From contig NZ_PDUW01000014.1 in the NCBI RefSeq assembly GCF_003545815.1, positions 1 to 62,946 on the forward strand: a stretch of 62,946 nt of DNA, read 5' to 3'. The notes below the pieces were generated by a model. That model was given only the letters and a program-made list of their open reading frames with translations, searched no databases and was not told the origin of the DNA. Origin of the DNA: Pusillimonas caeni. Lineage in GTDB: Bacteria > Pseudomonadota > Gammaproteobacteria > Burkholderiales > Burkholderiaceae_B. Both the position numbers and the translations under genes were made by a program. Numbering within the stretch: position 1 is the stretch's first letter; each line of letters begins with the position of its first letter. This document shows positions 16,890-26,298 of this stretch, in pieces.

Positions 16890-18002
16890 TTAGCGGGCCA
16901 CAATGGCGCCGTCGGCCAGGCGCCGGTAGCGCCTGAGGAACCCCAGCTTCTTCAAGGTCGGCTCGTCGCTGACCGCGTACAGCATCAGGTCATTGCCCGG
17001 GTCGGTATTGACGTGCCTGTACCACGTGCCGCTGGGCACCACGAACACGTCGTTTTCCTCCCACTCGAGGGTCTTCCCGTCGTCGAGCTCGGTACGGCCC
17101 CGGCCCTGGATGACGCAGTACACCGTGCTGGAGCTCTTGCGCTGGAAGTCGGGCTGAAAGCCCGCTTCGAACAGGTGGACGCCGAACGACATGGTCGGCA
17201 CTACCGAGGCGCCGGTGGTCGGGTCGATATACTCGACCGAGATGCCATCGCACGGATCGGCTTCGAACTCGCGCAGTTTATTCAGCGCCTTGACGGTGTC
17301 GGCCCAGCGATACACGAACATGGGCGACCCGGCGCTTTCGCCGCGCTGATGGTCGATGAAGGTGGGCTTGATGCCGCCGATCGCGTAGAGCTTGACCGAG
17401 TAGTCGTCGGCTTTGCTGATGGTCTGGGTTTTCTTCTGCAGCGCCGTCTCGCCCGGCTTGGCTTCGAAGTAGTCATACTCCATGACCCAGCGGTTGTTGA
17501 GGTTCTCGGCAAGCGGCAGATCGAGAATGTCGACCCAGATCACGGGCTCTTTGCCGTCATTGCCGTGGTTGTGCCAGGTGCCGTTGGGCGTCAGTATCAG
17601 GTCGCCGCGCGACATCATGCATTTCTCGCCTTCGACCGCGGTCCAGCCGCCATCGCCGTGCAATACGAAACGGCTCGCGCTGGGCGGGTGCCGGTGCACC
17701 TCGGCCGATTCGCCCGGGTTGTACCAGGAACACCCGCCGTAGATGGTGGTGGTCATCCAGGCCTTGGGAGCCAGGGCCGGATTGGAAAACAGCAAGGCGC
17801 GCCGATAGGCCTCTTCCATCGGCACGATGTCCGAGGCCTTGGCCAACAGCGGCTGCATATCCTTCCAGTGCCATACAAAAGGCACCGCCGTGGTGCGATG
17901 GGCGGGATCTTCGATAATTTCGCGCTCGACCCAGTATTCGGCCAGGCCCAGCTGCCTTGAACTGCTCGTCAGGTTCTCACGCTCGTGTTCGACATTCAGC
18001 AT
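16890..18002 (-). CDS. Gentisate 1,2-dioxygenase-like bicupin dioxygenase (copy 2)
   Basis: A 370-residue bicupin dioxygenase, a diverged paralogue of the gene at 13106-14176 (shared FIDHQRGESAGSPMFVYRWAD, nearly the same as FVDHQRGESAGSPMFVYRWAD in copy 1). Predicted Fe(II) ligands are His103 and His105 (EVHRH) and His144 (TWHNHG). The frame opens 18 codons earlier at 18056, but the ATG at 18002 has AGGAG at ideal spacing. Two such enzymes in one operon imply two different ring-cleavage substrates or two steps, or one copy with a changed role. Confidence 0.9.
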   Translation of the reverse strand: MLNVEHERENLTSSSRQLGLAEYWVEREIIEDPAHRTTAVPFVWHWKDMQPLLAKASDIVPMEEAYRRALLFSNPALAPKAWMTTTIYGGCSWYNPGESAEVHRHPPSASRFVLHGDGGWTAVEGEKCMMSRGDLILTPNGTWHNHGNDGKEPVIWVDILDLPLAENLNNRWVMEYDYFEAKPGETALQKKTQTISKADDYSVKLYAIGGIKPTFIDHQRGESAGSPMFVYRWADTVKALNKLREFEADPCDGISVEYIDPTTGASVVPTMSFGVHLFEAGFQPDFQRKSSSTVYCVIQGRGRTELDDGKTLEWEENDVFVVPSGTWYRHVNTDPGNDLMLYAVSDEPTLKKLGFLRRYRRLADGAIVAR

Positions 18003-18042
18003 CTTTGCTGCTCCTATTTGATTTTCAGGTCCGCTTGCGGAC

Positions 18043-18756
18043 TCAGACTCCGACATAACGCTCGAGCAACTCCGGCCGAGCTCTCAGACTGGCGGACGAT
18101 CCCGACCAGACAACTTGTCCCTTCTCTACGATGTGATGGCAATCGGCAAGGCGCAACAGCGGGCCGATGTTCTTGTCGATCACGATGACGGTCTGCCCCA
18201 TGCGCTTGAGCTCTGCCAGGCATTCCCAGATTTCCTTTCTGATCAACGGCGCCAGGCCCTCGGTCGCCTCGTCCAGAATGAGCAGCCTCGGGTTGGTCAT
18301 CAACGCGCGTCCTATGGCCAGCATCTGCTGCTCGCCTCCGGACAGATTGCTGCCCAGGTTCTTGTCGCGCCGCGCCAGCGAAGGAAAGAGCTGGTAGATG
18401 CGCTCCAGTGTCCAGTCACCGCCGGAGCGGCCTGCGCTGCGCGCCGTAGCTACCAGGTTCTCGTGGACCGTCAGATTGGTGAATATCTGACGTCCCTCCG
18501 GAACCAGCCCCAGACCGAAGCGGGCCACGCGATAAGGAGGCAGCTTCTCGAGAGGCCGGCCTTCGAACAGAACCTGGCCGCGCGCCGGACTGAGCAGGCC
18601 CATGACGCTCTTGACCGTCGTGGTCTTGCCCATGCCGTTGCGGCCTATCAGGGTGCAGAACTCGCCCTCCTGCACCGAGAACGACATGCCGAAAAGGGCC
18701 TGGCTTTTGTCGTAGAAGGATTCGATGCCCTTCACCTCCAACAAGGACCGCGCCAT
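18043..18756 (-). CDS. livF: Branched-chain-type ABC transporter ATP-binding protein LivF
   Basis: A 237-residue ATPase with Walker A GRNGMGKTTT, signature LSGGEQQ and Walker B LLILDEAT. It is the second ATPase of the Liv/HAAT importer encoded by the five genes at 18.0-22.6 kb. The expected VEQN switch region reads IDKN. The ATG at 18756 has GGAGGAAG before it and overlaps the livG stop. Being in the aromatic-catabolism operon, it most likely energises uptake of the aromatic substrate rather than leucine. Confidence 0.93.
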   Translation of the reverse strand: MARSLLEVKGIESFYDKSQALFGMSFSVQEGEFCTLIGRNGMGKTTTVKSVMGLLSPARGQVLFEGRPLEKLPPYRVARFGLGLVPEGRQIFTNLTVHENLVATARSAGRSGGDWTLERIYQLFPSLARRDKNLGSNLSGGEQQMLAIGRALMTNPRLLILDEATEGLAPLIRKEIWECLAELKRMGQTVIVIDKNIGPLLRLADCHHIVEKGQVVWSGSSASLRARPELLERYVGV

Positions 18757-19517
18757 CACACTTCCTCCTGGTCGCCTAGATAGGCCTCTTTGACGAGCTC
18801 GTTCTCGCGGATTTCTTCGGGTGTGCCGGTGACCAGGACGCGCCCGTACACCAGCACGGAGATCCGGTCGGCCAGGGAAAAGACCGCATCCATGTCGTGT
18901 TCCACCAGGACGATGGCATAGTGTTTTTTTATTTCCTTGAGCAGCCTGATCATGTCGACCGACTCGGCCTGGCTCATGCCGGCCATGGGCTCGTCGAGCA
19001 GCAGCACCGTCGGGCGGGTGGCCAGGGTCATGGCCAGCTCCAGTTGCCGGTGTTCGCCGTGGGCAAGAATGGACACGACGGTGTTTTCTCGAGCGCCCAG
19101 GCCGCACAGGCGCAGGTGGTGCCTGGCCGCCTCGAGCAGCTTTTCATCGTCGAATACGCTGGACAGGAATGAAAAGCTGCTGGCTTCGGTGGCCTGTACC
19201 GCGAGCAAGACGTTCTCGAGCGCGGTCATGTCGCGAAAGACCTGGCTTATTTGATAAGAACGGCCGACACCGGCCTGGGCCCGCTCGGGAACCGGCTTGT
19301 GCGTGATGTCGACATCGCCGAACACAATGCTGCCCTCGTCCGGCCGCAGTTCGCCGGCCAGCTGGGACAGAAAGGTGGTTTTGCCCGCGCCGTTGGGCCC
19401 GATGACGGCATGGACCTCTCCGGGCAACAGGTCGAAGTCGATGTGATCCGTGGCCAGCAGCCCGCCGAAGCGCTTGACCAGCCCCCGGACGCTCAATATG
19501 GGTTTCACTTCGCTCAT
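18756..19517 (-). CDS. livG: Branched-chain-type ABC transporter ATP-binding protein LivG
   Basis: A 253-residue ATPase with Walker A GPNGAGKTTF, an LAHGEHRQLE signature, Walker B VLLLDEPMAGM and the switch His in LVEHDMD. The ATG at 19517 overlaps the livM stop codon (ATGA). It forms the ATPase heterodimer with LivF of the same operon. Confidence 0.93.
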   Translation of the reverse strand: MSEVKPILSVRGLVKRFGGLLATDHIDFDLLPGEVHAVIGPNGAGKTTFLSQLAGELRPDEGSIVFGDVDITHKPVPERAQAGVGRSYQISQVFRDMTALENVLLAVQATEASSFSFLSSVFDDEKLLEAARHHLRLCGLGARENTVVSILAHGEHRQLELAMTLATRPTVLLLDEPMAGMSQAESVDMIRLLKEIKKHYAIVLVEHDMDAVFSLADRISVLVYGRVLVTGTPEEIRENELVKEAYLGDQEEV

Positions 19518-20503
19518 GGCGTGCGCCCCCTTTTGCCGACGTAGCCATAAACACCATTGCGAGCCGTCAGTACGACCACAATGACGAACGCGCCCAGCAC
19601 CGCCAGCCAATGCTCGTTGACGAGTTCTCCGAAAGCGGGAAAGCTTGCGGAGTGGAAATTCGACAGCCACTCTTCGAGCAGCAGAAATACCAGGGCTCCG
19701 ATGACGGGACCGAACACGGTGAACATGCCGCCGAGAATCACCATGATGATGAGTTCGGCCGACACCATCCACTGCATATACGACGGCGAGGCGTACAGGG
19801 TAAGGTTGGCCAGCAGGAAACCGGCTACGACACAGATCTGGGCCGAGATCACATAGGCCGCGAGCTTGTAGCGGAATGTGGGGAATCCCAGAGCCAGCAT
19901 CCGCCGTTCGTTCGACTTGCTGCCCCGGATCGCCATGCCGAAGCGCGACGTAATGCTGCGGTTGACCCACCACAGCGTTGCCATCAAGCAGGCGAAGATG
20001 GCGTAATACAACACGACGGGGTTGGCAAAATCGAGCAGGTACATCTGGCTGCGCGACGAGAGCGCCCTGCCGTCTTCGCCCCCGTACGTGCGCAGCGTGA
20101 CGGCCAGGAAGTAGCCCATTTGCGCGAACGCCAGCGTGATCATGATGAAGGTCATGCCCTTGAGCCTGACCACCACCGCGCCTATGGCCGTCGCGAACAC
20201 GCCGCCCACGCCCAAGGCGGCAAGCAGCTGCAGCCAGCCGTTCGTGACGCCATGAAAGTCGAGCATGCCCACGCCATAGGCCCCTATCCCGATGTACAAG
20301 GCATGGCCGAGGCTGACCATGCCGCCGAAGCCCAGGATGAGGTTCAGGGCCACCGCGGCCAGCGCATAGATCATGATGCGCGAATACTGCGCCATGTAGA
20401 ACGCCTGATCGGTCAGTATCGACACGATCGGCACGGCTGCGAACAGCAGGATGACCAATCCGGCGACCCACGTTTTCAATTCACGAATTTCTAATTTAGC
20501 CAT
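19514..20503 (-). CDS. livM: Branched-chain-type ABC transporter permease LivM
   Basis: A 329-residue inner-membrane permease with eight to ten hydrophobic segments and the family block LILGFGGMVSLGHALYIGIGA. It pairs with LivH. Its start overlaps the end of livH by eight bases and its stop overlaps the livG start by four. Substrate is probably an aromatic acid, by operon context. Confidence 0.92.
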   Translation of the reverse strand: MAKLEIRELKTWVAGLVILLFAAVPIVSILTDQAFYMAQYSRIMIYALAAVALNLILGFGGMVSLGHALYIGIGAYGVGMLDFHGVTNGWLQLLAALGVGGVFATAIGAVVVRLKGMTFIMITLAFAQMGYFLAVTLRTYGGEDGRALSSRSQMYLLDFANPVVLYYAIFACLMATLWWVNRSITSRFGMAIRGSKSNERRMLALGFPTFRYKLAAYVISAQICVVAGFLLANLTLYASPSYMQWMVSAELIIMVILGGMFTVFGPVIGALVFLLLEEWLSNFHSASFPAFGELVNEHWLAVLGAFVIVVVLTARNGVYGYVGKRGRTP

Positions 20504-21416
20504 GCTTCACCGGAAATAGGCCTTGGGGTCTGAACGCCAGCACGATCGCCATCAGGATGTAGATCAACATCGAGGCGATGGCTGGTCCGATGGCTTGTCC
20601 TACCGAACGCTCAAATATCTGCAGCAAGCCGATCTGCATGTAGACGCGGGCGGCGGTATCGATCAAACCGACGATCAAAGCACCGTACAAGGCGCCCCGT
20701 ATCGAACCGATCCCGCCCACCACGATCACGACCAGGGTCAGGATCAGAATCGGTTCGCCCATGCCGGGCTGCACCGAGACCAAGGGAGCGATCAACAGTC
20801 CGCCCAGACCGGCCAGGCCCGCGCCCAGCGCAAATACCACCGTATTCAGGAACTTGATGTTGATGCCCAACGCGGACACCATGTTGGCGTTATTGGCTCC
20901 GGCGCGAATCAACATCCCAAGGCGAGTACGGCTGATGAGCAGGTAAAGCCCCAGCACCACCACGATGCCGGCCACGATGATGGCGAAGCGATAGGCCGGG
21001 TAGTTCTGCCCGAAGATCCTGACGGTGCCGTCGAGCATCTCCGGCACGTTGATGAATACGGGAGACGGCCCCCAGATGTAGCGCACCGCCTCGTTGGCGA
21101 TAAGCAGCAATCCGAAGGTGCACAGCACCTGATCCAGATGGTCCCGAGCGTAAAGCTGGCGTAGCAGCGTCCTTTCCGCCACGACGCCCAGCAGCATCGT
21201 GGCCACGATCGCCGCAATGATCGCTATCGTGAAAGAGCCCGTTTTAGCGGCCACCGTCGCACCGACATACGCTCCCACCATGAATAAAGAGCCATGCGCC
21301 AGGTTCAGGAAATTCATGATTCCGAAAACCAGCGTCAAGCCCGCCGACATCAGGAACAGCAAGGCCCCGAGCTGAAAGCTGTTGAGGATTTGCGCAACGA
21401 ATAAAGACATGTTCAT
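20496..21416 (-). CDS. livH: Branched-chain-type ABC transporter permease LivH
   Basis: A 306-residue permease with the LivH signature segment LTLVFGIMNFLNLAHGSLFMVGAY near the N-terminus and multiple membrane spans. The ATG at 21416 was chosen because a GAAGTGAAG sequence precedes it. An in-frame ATG six codons upstream (21434) lies inside the end of the binding-protein gene. It forms the membrane channel with LivM. Confidence 0.92.
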   Translation of the reverse strand: MNMSLFVAQILNSFQLGALLFLMSAGLTLVFGIMNFLNLAHGSLFMVGAYVGATVAAKTGSFTIAIIAAIVATMLLGVVAERTLLRQLYARDHLDQVLCTFGLLLIANEAVRYIWGPSPVFINVPEMLDGTVRIFGQNYPAYRFAIIVAGIVVVLGLYLLISRTRLGMLIRAGANNANMVSALGINIKFLNTVVFALGAGLAGLGGLLIAPLVSVQPGMGEPILILTLVVIVVGGIGSIRGALYGALIVGLIDTAARVYMQIGLLQIFERSVGQAIGPAIASMLIYILMAIVLAFRPQGLFPVKHG

Positions 21417-21418
21417 CT

Positions 21419-22591
21419 TCACTTCATGGGGCATTGAGCGGCGAACTTGTCCTGCGCCTGTACCATGGGCGTCGCGATGCGCCGTACGTTCATGCGTCCC
21501 TTGTCGTCTTTGTAGGCTTCGAAGATATGGAAATCCTGAATGGGAAAATGGTTGTTCCCGAACTTGAAATCGCCACGCAGGGACTTGAAGTCGGCCTCTT
21601 TGAGCGCGGCGCGGAACGCGTCTTTATCGGAGATGTCTCCCTTCACCTTGCGCAATGCCGAATCGATCAACAACGCGGCGTCGTAGGACTGCGCAGCGTA
21701 CTGTGAAGGAATCCGCTTGTACTTGGCCTCGAAGGCCTCGACGAAATGCTTGCTCGTGTCGTTGTCGAAATCGGGTCCCCAGAACGAGCCGTTCACCGCT
21801 CCTGTGGCGGCCTCGCCCTGCGCCGGCAGATTGATGCCCTCGGTGGTGGCGGTGTTGAGCAACGGGACGGTGCTCAGGCCGGCCTGGTGATACTGCTTCA
21901 CAAAATTGACGCCCAGCGCGCCCGGATAGAATACGTAGACGGCATCGGGGCTGGCCGCCTGGATCATGGACAGTTCGGCCGAGAAATCCTGCTGCGCAAC
22001 GGGGGTGTAGACTTCATCGAGCAAGGGCTTGCCGTAAGCATCTTTGAAGCCGGCGACGAAGTCTCTTCCGGCCTGATAGTTGGGTGCCAGCGCGAAGACG
22101 TTCTTGTAGCCCTTTTCTGCGGCATATTTGCCGACCACTTCGGACAGCTGGTCGTTCTGCCACGTGCTTGCAAAGAAGTTCGGCACACAGCCCTGGCCGG
22201 CAATGGGAGCCGGCCCCGTGTTGGACGCGATCATGAAACCGCCTTTATCATTGATTTTCTTGTAGACGGCCAACGCGATGTGGGTATACGTCAAGCCGGT
22301 AAAAAGCTCGACCTTTTCGCGATCCATCAGGCGATCGACGATCTGGCTGGCCACATCCGGCTTGAACTGCGTGTCTTCTTTAAAGATCTGAACGGGCACG
22401 TCACCCAGTTTTCCGCCGCGCTCTTCGACCGCCAGCATGAAAGCGTCGTATTGATCTTGCCCCGGCGCGCCGTAGATGCCCGCCATTTCAGCCAGAAAAC
22501 CGATTTTCAATGGCTGTGTCGTTTGAGCCTGAGCGGTCATTACGCCAAGCGCGCATAGACCCAGCCCAGCCAACGTTGCTTTAATCCTCAT
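21419..22591 (-). CDS. livK: ABC transporter substrate-binding protein LivK (ring-cleavage operon)
   Basis: A 390-residue periplasmic binding protein with signal peptide MRIKATLAGLGLCALGVMTAQA. It belongs to a subgroup different from the solitary paralogues (QPLKIGFLAEMAGIYGAPGQDQY; aromatic-uptake-type HAAT proteins). It is the first gene of the operon transcribed from the MarR-divergent region. AGGAG precedes the ATG at 22591. It presumably delivers the aromatic substrate to LivHMGF encoded just downstream. Confidence 0.94.
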   Translation of the reverse strand: MRIKATLAGLGLCALGVMTAQAQTTQPLKIGFLAEMAGIYGAPGQDQYDAFMLAVEERGGKLGDVPVQIFKEDTQFKPDVASQIVDRLMDREKVELFTGLTYTHIALAVYKKINDKGGFMIASNTGPAPIAGQGCVPNFFASTWQNDQLSEVVGKYAAEKGYKNVFALAPNYQAGRDFVAGFKDAYGKPLLDEVYTPVAQQDFSAELSMIQAASPDAVYVFYPGALGVNFVKQYHQAGLSTVPLLNTATTEGINLPAQGEAATGAVNGSFWGPDFDNDTSKHFVEAFEAKYKRIPSQYAAQSYDAALLIDSALRKVKGDISDKDAFRAALKEADFKSLRGDFKFGNNHFPIQDFHIFEAYKDDKGRMNVRRIATPMVQAQDKFAAQCPMK

Positions 22592-22693
22592 GAGACTGCT
22601 CCTTTGGTGGTGGATGACAATTTGCAGAGATCCGTTCAGAAAAACCGCGAGAGAAAGCACTACGTACCACGCAACGACCAAGCAACCAGCTTA

Positions 22694-22724
22694 AAATAAG
22701 TGTACAAAGATAGTATGCTTATTT
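22694..22724. promoter_or_regulatory. Inverted repeat in the livK/marR divergent region (candidate MarR site)
   Basis: AAATAAG (22694-22700) and CTTATTT (22718-22724) form a dyad with a 17-bp centre in the AT-rich stretch between the divergent transcripts. Its placement suits a MarR-type operator, but the spacing is wide and the assignment is tentative. Confidence 0.3.
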
Positions 22725-22870
22725 AGAATCCTAGCAACTTAGTTTTTCCGACGTCATTAGAGAAAACCCGAGACCGGGATAGCCCTTACTCGACACAGCG
22801 CGCCCTCGCTGATACTCATGGGGCTGCGGGATGTCGTATTTGTTCGTTTATTTTTTAAGAAGACTTTGCC

Positions 22871-23407
22871 GTGTTGAAACGCTCTAGAAAAACCATAAAG
22901 CTTGATAGCATCTTTGATTTTTATGGCAGCCCCGGCTACCTGCTGCGCCGAAGCGGCCAGTTCGTCACGTCGACGTTCGACAACGTGACCAGCGATGCCG
23001 GCGTCACGGCCGGACAGATGACCGTCCTGCTGGCCATCTCCCTGGAGCCGGGCTTGCAGCAACTGGAGCTGGCCGCACTGCTGAACTGGGACGAGGCCAC
23101 GATGGGCGGCATGATCCGGCGGCTGGAGAAGAACGGCTACATCGAACGCCGGAGCAGTACGAGATCGTCGCGCGGGCGCCAGATCTATCTCACCGAAGAG
23201 GGACATGCCTTCTACAAAGAGCTGCATCCGAAGATACTTCTGACCCAGCACAAGCTGCTAAGAAACCTGACTCCCGAAGAGGCCTCGATGCTGCTGCGCC
23301 TGCTGAGCAAGCTTCTGGACATCACCACTCCGCACTACGACGCCGGCCAGCGCGAGAAGGACCGCAAGGCGTCCGGCAAGGAAATGCGCAGCTCCAGCGT
23401 CGGCTAG
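22871..23407 (+). CDS. MarR-family transcriptional regulator
   Basis: A 178-residue MarR regulator. The winged helix lies at about residues 60-115 (LELAALLNWDEATMGGMIRRLEKNGYIERR) with the wing SSTRSSRGRQIYLTEEG. It starts at a GTG (22871) with no strong ribosome binding site. It is divergent from the twelve-gene Rieske/bicupin/liv operon and is the obvious candidate for its aromatic-responsive repressor. It ends 23 bases from a convergent LysR gene. Confidence 0.87.
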   Translation: MLKRSRKTIKLDSIFDFYGSPGYLLRRSGQFVTSTFDNVTSDAGVTAGQMTVLLAISLEPGLQQLELAALLNWDEATMGGMIRRLEKNGYIERRSSTRSSRGRQIYLTEEGHAFYKELHPKILLTQHKLLRNLTPEEASMLLRLLSKLLDITTPHYDAGQREKDRKASGKEMRSSSVG

Positions 23408-23430
23408 GTCGGCTGTCGGGGTTCTTCGCT

Positions 23431-24357
23431 TTACTTTGAGTCCGCGTCGCCGGCGCTTCCGTGGCCGGATACGCATTCGAACACCTTGGCCCGGAACCAC
23501 CGGTGGCTCGGGTCGTCGTTGAAGCGTGCATGCCAGTGCTGCTTGACGGAGATGTCGGGCACCGGAAGCGGCAGCGGGAAGGTCTCGATTTCGGCCAGGC
23601 GCTGAAACAGGTCGGCCAGTTCATCGGGCACGGTGGCGATATAGCCCGTGCCCGCCACGATGGCCGGCACGGCAAGAATGTAGGGGCACTCCAGGGCTAT
23701 CCTCAAGGTATGCCCGCGCTCTTTCAAGCGTTGCTGAAGCAGCTCGTTCGTAACCGCCGTGGCGTTGGCCAGCACATGCGGCGTGTTCACAAAGGTATCC
23801 AGCGTCATCGCCGCCCGGCGGCGCCCTTTGCGCCGGATGCCGATCAGTGCGCGGCGAAACAGGCTTTGCTGGTACAGGCCGGGGCCGAGCCGGCCGAAGT
23901 AGCCCCAGGCCACGTCCACGGCGCCGCGCTCCAGCATCGACCCTATCTCGGACGACGACGCGACCTTGGGCTGCACGGTGATGCCCGGCGCCTGCCGTTC
24001 GAGCATCTGCATCACCTTGGGCAGGATGACCGTGCCGCCCATGTCGGTCATGCCGACGGTGAATCGCCGTTCGGACTGCCGCGGGTCGAACAGGGGCTCG
24101 GCGAGAACATCAGACTGAATCAGGGACAGAGCGCGGGCGGCGCCCCGGGCGACCCGCTCTCCCAAGGGGGTGGGCGCCATGCCCGCTCCCGAACGCACGA
24201 AGAGCTGGTCGCCGAAGCGGGCGCGCAGCCGATTCAGGGCGTGGCTGACAGCGGGCTGGGTCAGCTCCAGCCGTCGGGCGGCGCCCGAGACGCTGCCCTC
24301 CCTGTACAGGGCGTCGACCAAATACAAGAAGTTCAGATCGTGCATCGGCTCGGACAT
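23431..24357 (-). CDS. LysR-family transcriptional regulator
   Basis: A 308-residue LysR regulator of the NahR/LinR-like branch. The DNA-binding domain comes at the very N-terminus (LVDALYREGSVSGAARRLELTQPAVSHALNRL). The ATG at 24357 follows GGGGAGAG. An earlier in-frame start exists at 24414. It is divergent from the FAD monooxygenase gene at 24545 and probably activates it in response to its aromatic substrate. Confidence 0.9.
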   Translation of the reverse strand: MSEPMHDLNFLYLVDALYREGSVSGAARRLELTQPAVSHALNRLRARFGDQLFVRSGAGMAPTPLGERVARGAARALSLIQSDVLAEPLFDPRQSERRFTVGMTDMGGTVILPKVMQMLERQAPGITVQPKVASSSEIGSMLERGAVDVAWGYFGRLGPGLYQQSLFRRALIGIRRKGRRRAAMTLDTFVNTPHVLANATAVTNELLQQRLKERGHTLRIALECPYILAVPAIVAGTGYIATVPDELADLFQRLAEIETFPLPLPVPDISVKQHWHARFNDDPSHRWFRAKVFECVSGHGSAGDADSK

Positions 24358-24544
24358 TTTTTTCTCTCCCCCCGGTTTGCAACAGCAAAACTTGCCGTCC
24401 GATTCTCCAACCATGAATCCTGTGCATACATAGAATGTCTTCCATTATATAGACACATAAACCTCCTGCGCCCACACTAGATGCCAAAGAACGGAAGCCG
24501 GCGCATGGCCGCGGCGCCGACGGAATGCATAACGTGGAGCGAGC

Positions 24545-26173
24545 ATGAATTTCGATTGCGACGTCATCGTCGCCGGAGGCGGGCCGGTAGGCCTGTTCCT
24601 GGCGGCCGAACTGGGCATGCGCGGCCTCTCGGTACGCGTATTCGACGACAAGCCCGGCACCAGCACGCATCCGGCGGCCAATGCCAACAGCGCGCGCACC
24701 ATGGAGCATTACCGCCGCCTGGGCATCTCGGCCGAGATACGCGCGCTGGGGCTGCCGGCCGACCACCCCACCGACGTGGCCTACTTCACCCGCCTCGGCA
24801 CGCACGAACTGGCCCGCCTGCGCCAGCCCTCGTCGTCCTTCGCCGTGAACCGCCTGCGCGAGCTGGAACTTCTCTGGCCCACGCCCGAGCTGCCGCACCG
24901 CTGCTCCCAGCTTTATATCGAGCCCGTGCTGCGCCGCGCAGCGGAGAGCCACGCCCGCAACCGGGTGCAGTACCTGTCCACCGTGCAGAGCCTGAGCCAA
25001 GACGATGAAGGCGTAGAAGCGGAGATCGCGCTGGCGGACGGCGCGACCCAGCGCTGCCGAGCCCGCTACCTGGTCGGCTGCGACGGGCCGCGCAGCACCA
25101 TACGTTCGCTGATGGGCCTGCACTACGCCGGCACGGCCGGCGAGAAGCGCGGCTTCATGGGCGGGCGGATGGCCGCGGCCTACTTCAGCGCGCCGGCCTT
25201 GTACGAGCGCATGAAGGGGGACCGCGCCTGGCAGTACTGGACGCTGAACCCGGTGCAGCGCTCGCTGATCGTATCGGTCGACGGCCGCGGCCGCTTCATC
25301 ATCAACATTCAGCTGCAGGAAGGCGAGGAACCCGACGACGACGACGTCGGCCGGCGCATCGCCACGGCCGTGGGCGCCGACCTGCCCTTCGAGCTGATCA
25401 GCAATTCGGCCTGGACGGCGGGCTTTGCCCTGGTGGCGGAAAAGATGCGAGCCGGCCGTATCTTTCTGGCCGGCGACGCGGCTCATCTCTTCACCCCCAC
25501 CGGCGGCCTGGGCTACAACACCGGCATCGAAGACGCCGCCAACCTGGCCTGGAAGCTCGAGGCCGCCATCAAGGGCCATGCCGGCACCGGCCTGCTCGAC
25601 AGCTACGAAGCCGAGCGCCGCCCCGCCGCCTTTCGCAACACCGGCTTTGCGCGCCAGTTCGCCGACAGCATCGGCCATGTACGTATTCCAGCCGACATCG
25701 AGGACGAGACGCCTTCGGGCGAAGCGGCACGGCAAGCCCTGGGCGGCTATCTGAACTTCCATGCCTACAAGGAGTTCTCCATCCCCGGCGTGCACCTGGG
25801 CACGCGCTACGAAGATTCGCCTATCGTGGCGGCCGAAGCGGGCGGCCCGCCGCCGGACACCGCCAACCTGTATCTGCCCTGCGGCCGGCCCGGCCATCGC
25901 GCGCCGCACGTCTGGCTGGAAGACGGCTCTTCGCTCTTCGACCGCTTCGGCCGAGGCTTCACCCTGCTGCGCCTGGGCGCCGCCGCGGCCGGCGCCGCGC
26001 CCTCCGTCGGCCCCATGCCGCTGCGCGACCTGCCCCTGGGCAGCGTGCAAGCCCGCGATCTGTACGGCGCCGACTATGCGCTGGTCCGCCCCGACCAGCA
26101 CATCGCGTGGCGCGGCAATCGCCTTGACGAAGGCTTTGCCGCCGCCCTGACCCGGACACTGGGCCTGGCGTAG
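24545..26173 (+). CDS. FAD-dependent aromatic monooxygenase (MhpA/TfdB-like phenol hydroxylase)
   Basis: A 542-residue class A flavoprotein monooxygenase. It has the Rossmann GGGPVG motif (residues 12-17), the DG motif CDGPRSTIR and the FAD-binding GDAAHLFTPTGGLGYN, followed by a long C-terminal thioredoxin-like region as in phenol hydroxylases. It inserts one oxygen atom into a phenolic or hydroxybenzoate-type substrate using NAD(P)H. The substrate is not clear from sequence. A LysR gene is divergent and a solitary solute-binding protein follows, so gene 26299 may import its substrate. Confidence 0.88.
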   Translation: MNFDCDVIVAGGGPVGLFLAAELGMRGLSVRVFDDKPGTSTHPAANANSARTMEHYRRLGISAEIRALGLPADHPTDVAYFTRLGTHELARLRQPSSSFAVNRLRELELLWPTPELPHRCSQLYIEPVLRRAAESHARNRVQYLSTVQSLSQDDEGVEAEIALADGATQRCRARYLVGCDGPRSTIRSLMGLHYAGTAGEKRGFMGGRMAAAYFSAPALYERMKGDRAWQYWTLNPVQRSLIVSVDGRGRFIINIQLQEGEEPDDDDVGRRIATAVGADLPFELISNSAWTAGFALVAEKMRAGRIFLAGDAAHLFTPTGGLGYNTGIEDAANLAWKLEAAIKGHAGTGLLDSYEAERRPAAFRNTGFARQFADSIGHVRIPADIEDETPSGEAARQALGGYLNFHAYKEFSIPGVHLGTRYEDSPIVAAEAGGPPPDTANLYLPCGRPGHRAPHVWLEDGSSLFDRFGRGFTLLRLGAAAAGAAPSVGPMPLRDLPLGSVQARDLYGADYALVRPDQHIAWRGNRLDEGFAAALTRTLGLA

Positions 26174-26229
26174 ACAAAGACCGCAATATCCGCCGGCCCG
26201 AATCGGCAATGGGTCTGATGATCACAGGT

Positions 26230-26261
26230 TCTAGGGCCTGTTAACACTAAAAGGCCCTAGA
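26230..26261 (+). terminator. Hairpin between the monooxygenase and the binding-protein gene
   Basis: TCTAGGGCCT (26230-26239) and AGGCCCTAGA (26252-26261) pair over 10 bp around a 12-nt A-rich loop. There is no T run, so it may be a weak terminator or an RNA-stabilising or attenuating hairpin 37 bases upstream of the next start codon. Confidence 0.45.
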
Positions 26262-26298
26262 TCAATAGAAGCTTGAACAACCACAAAGTAGACTACCC

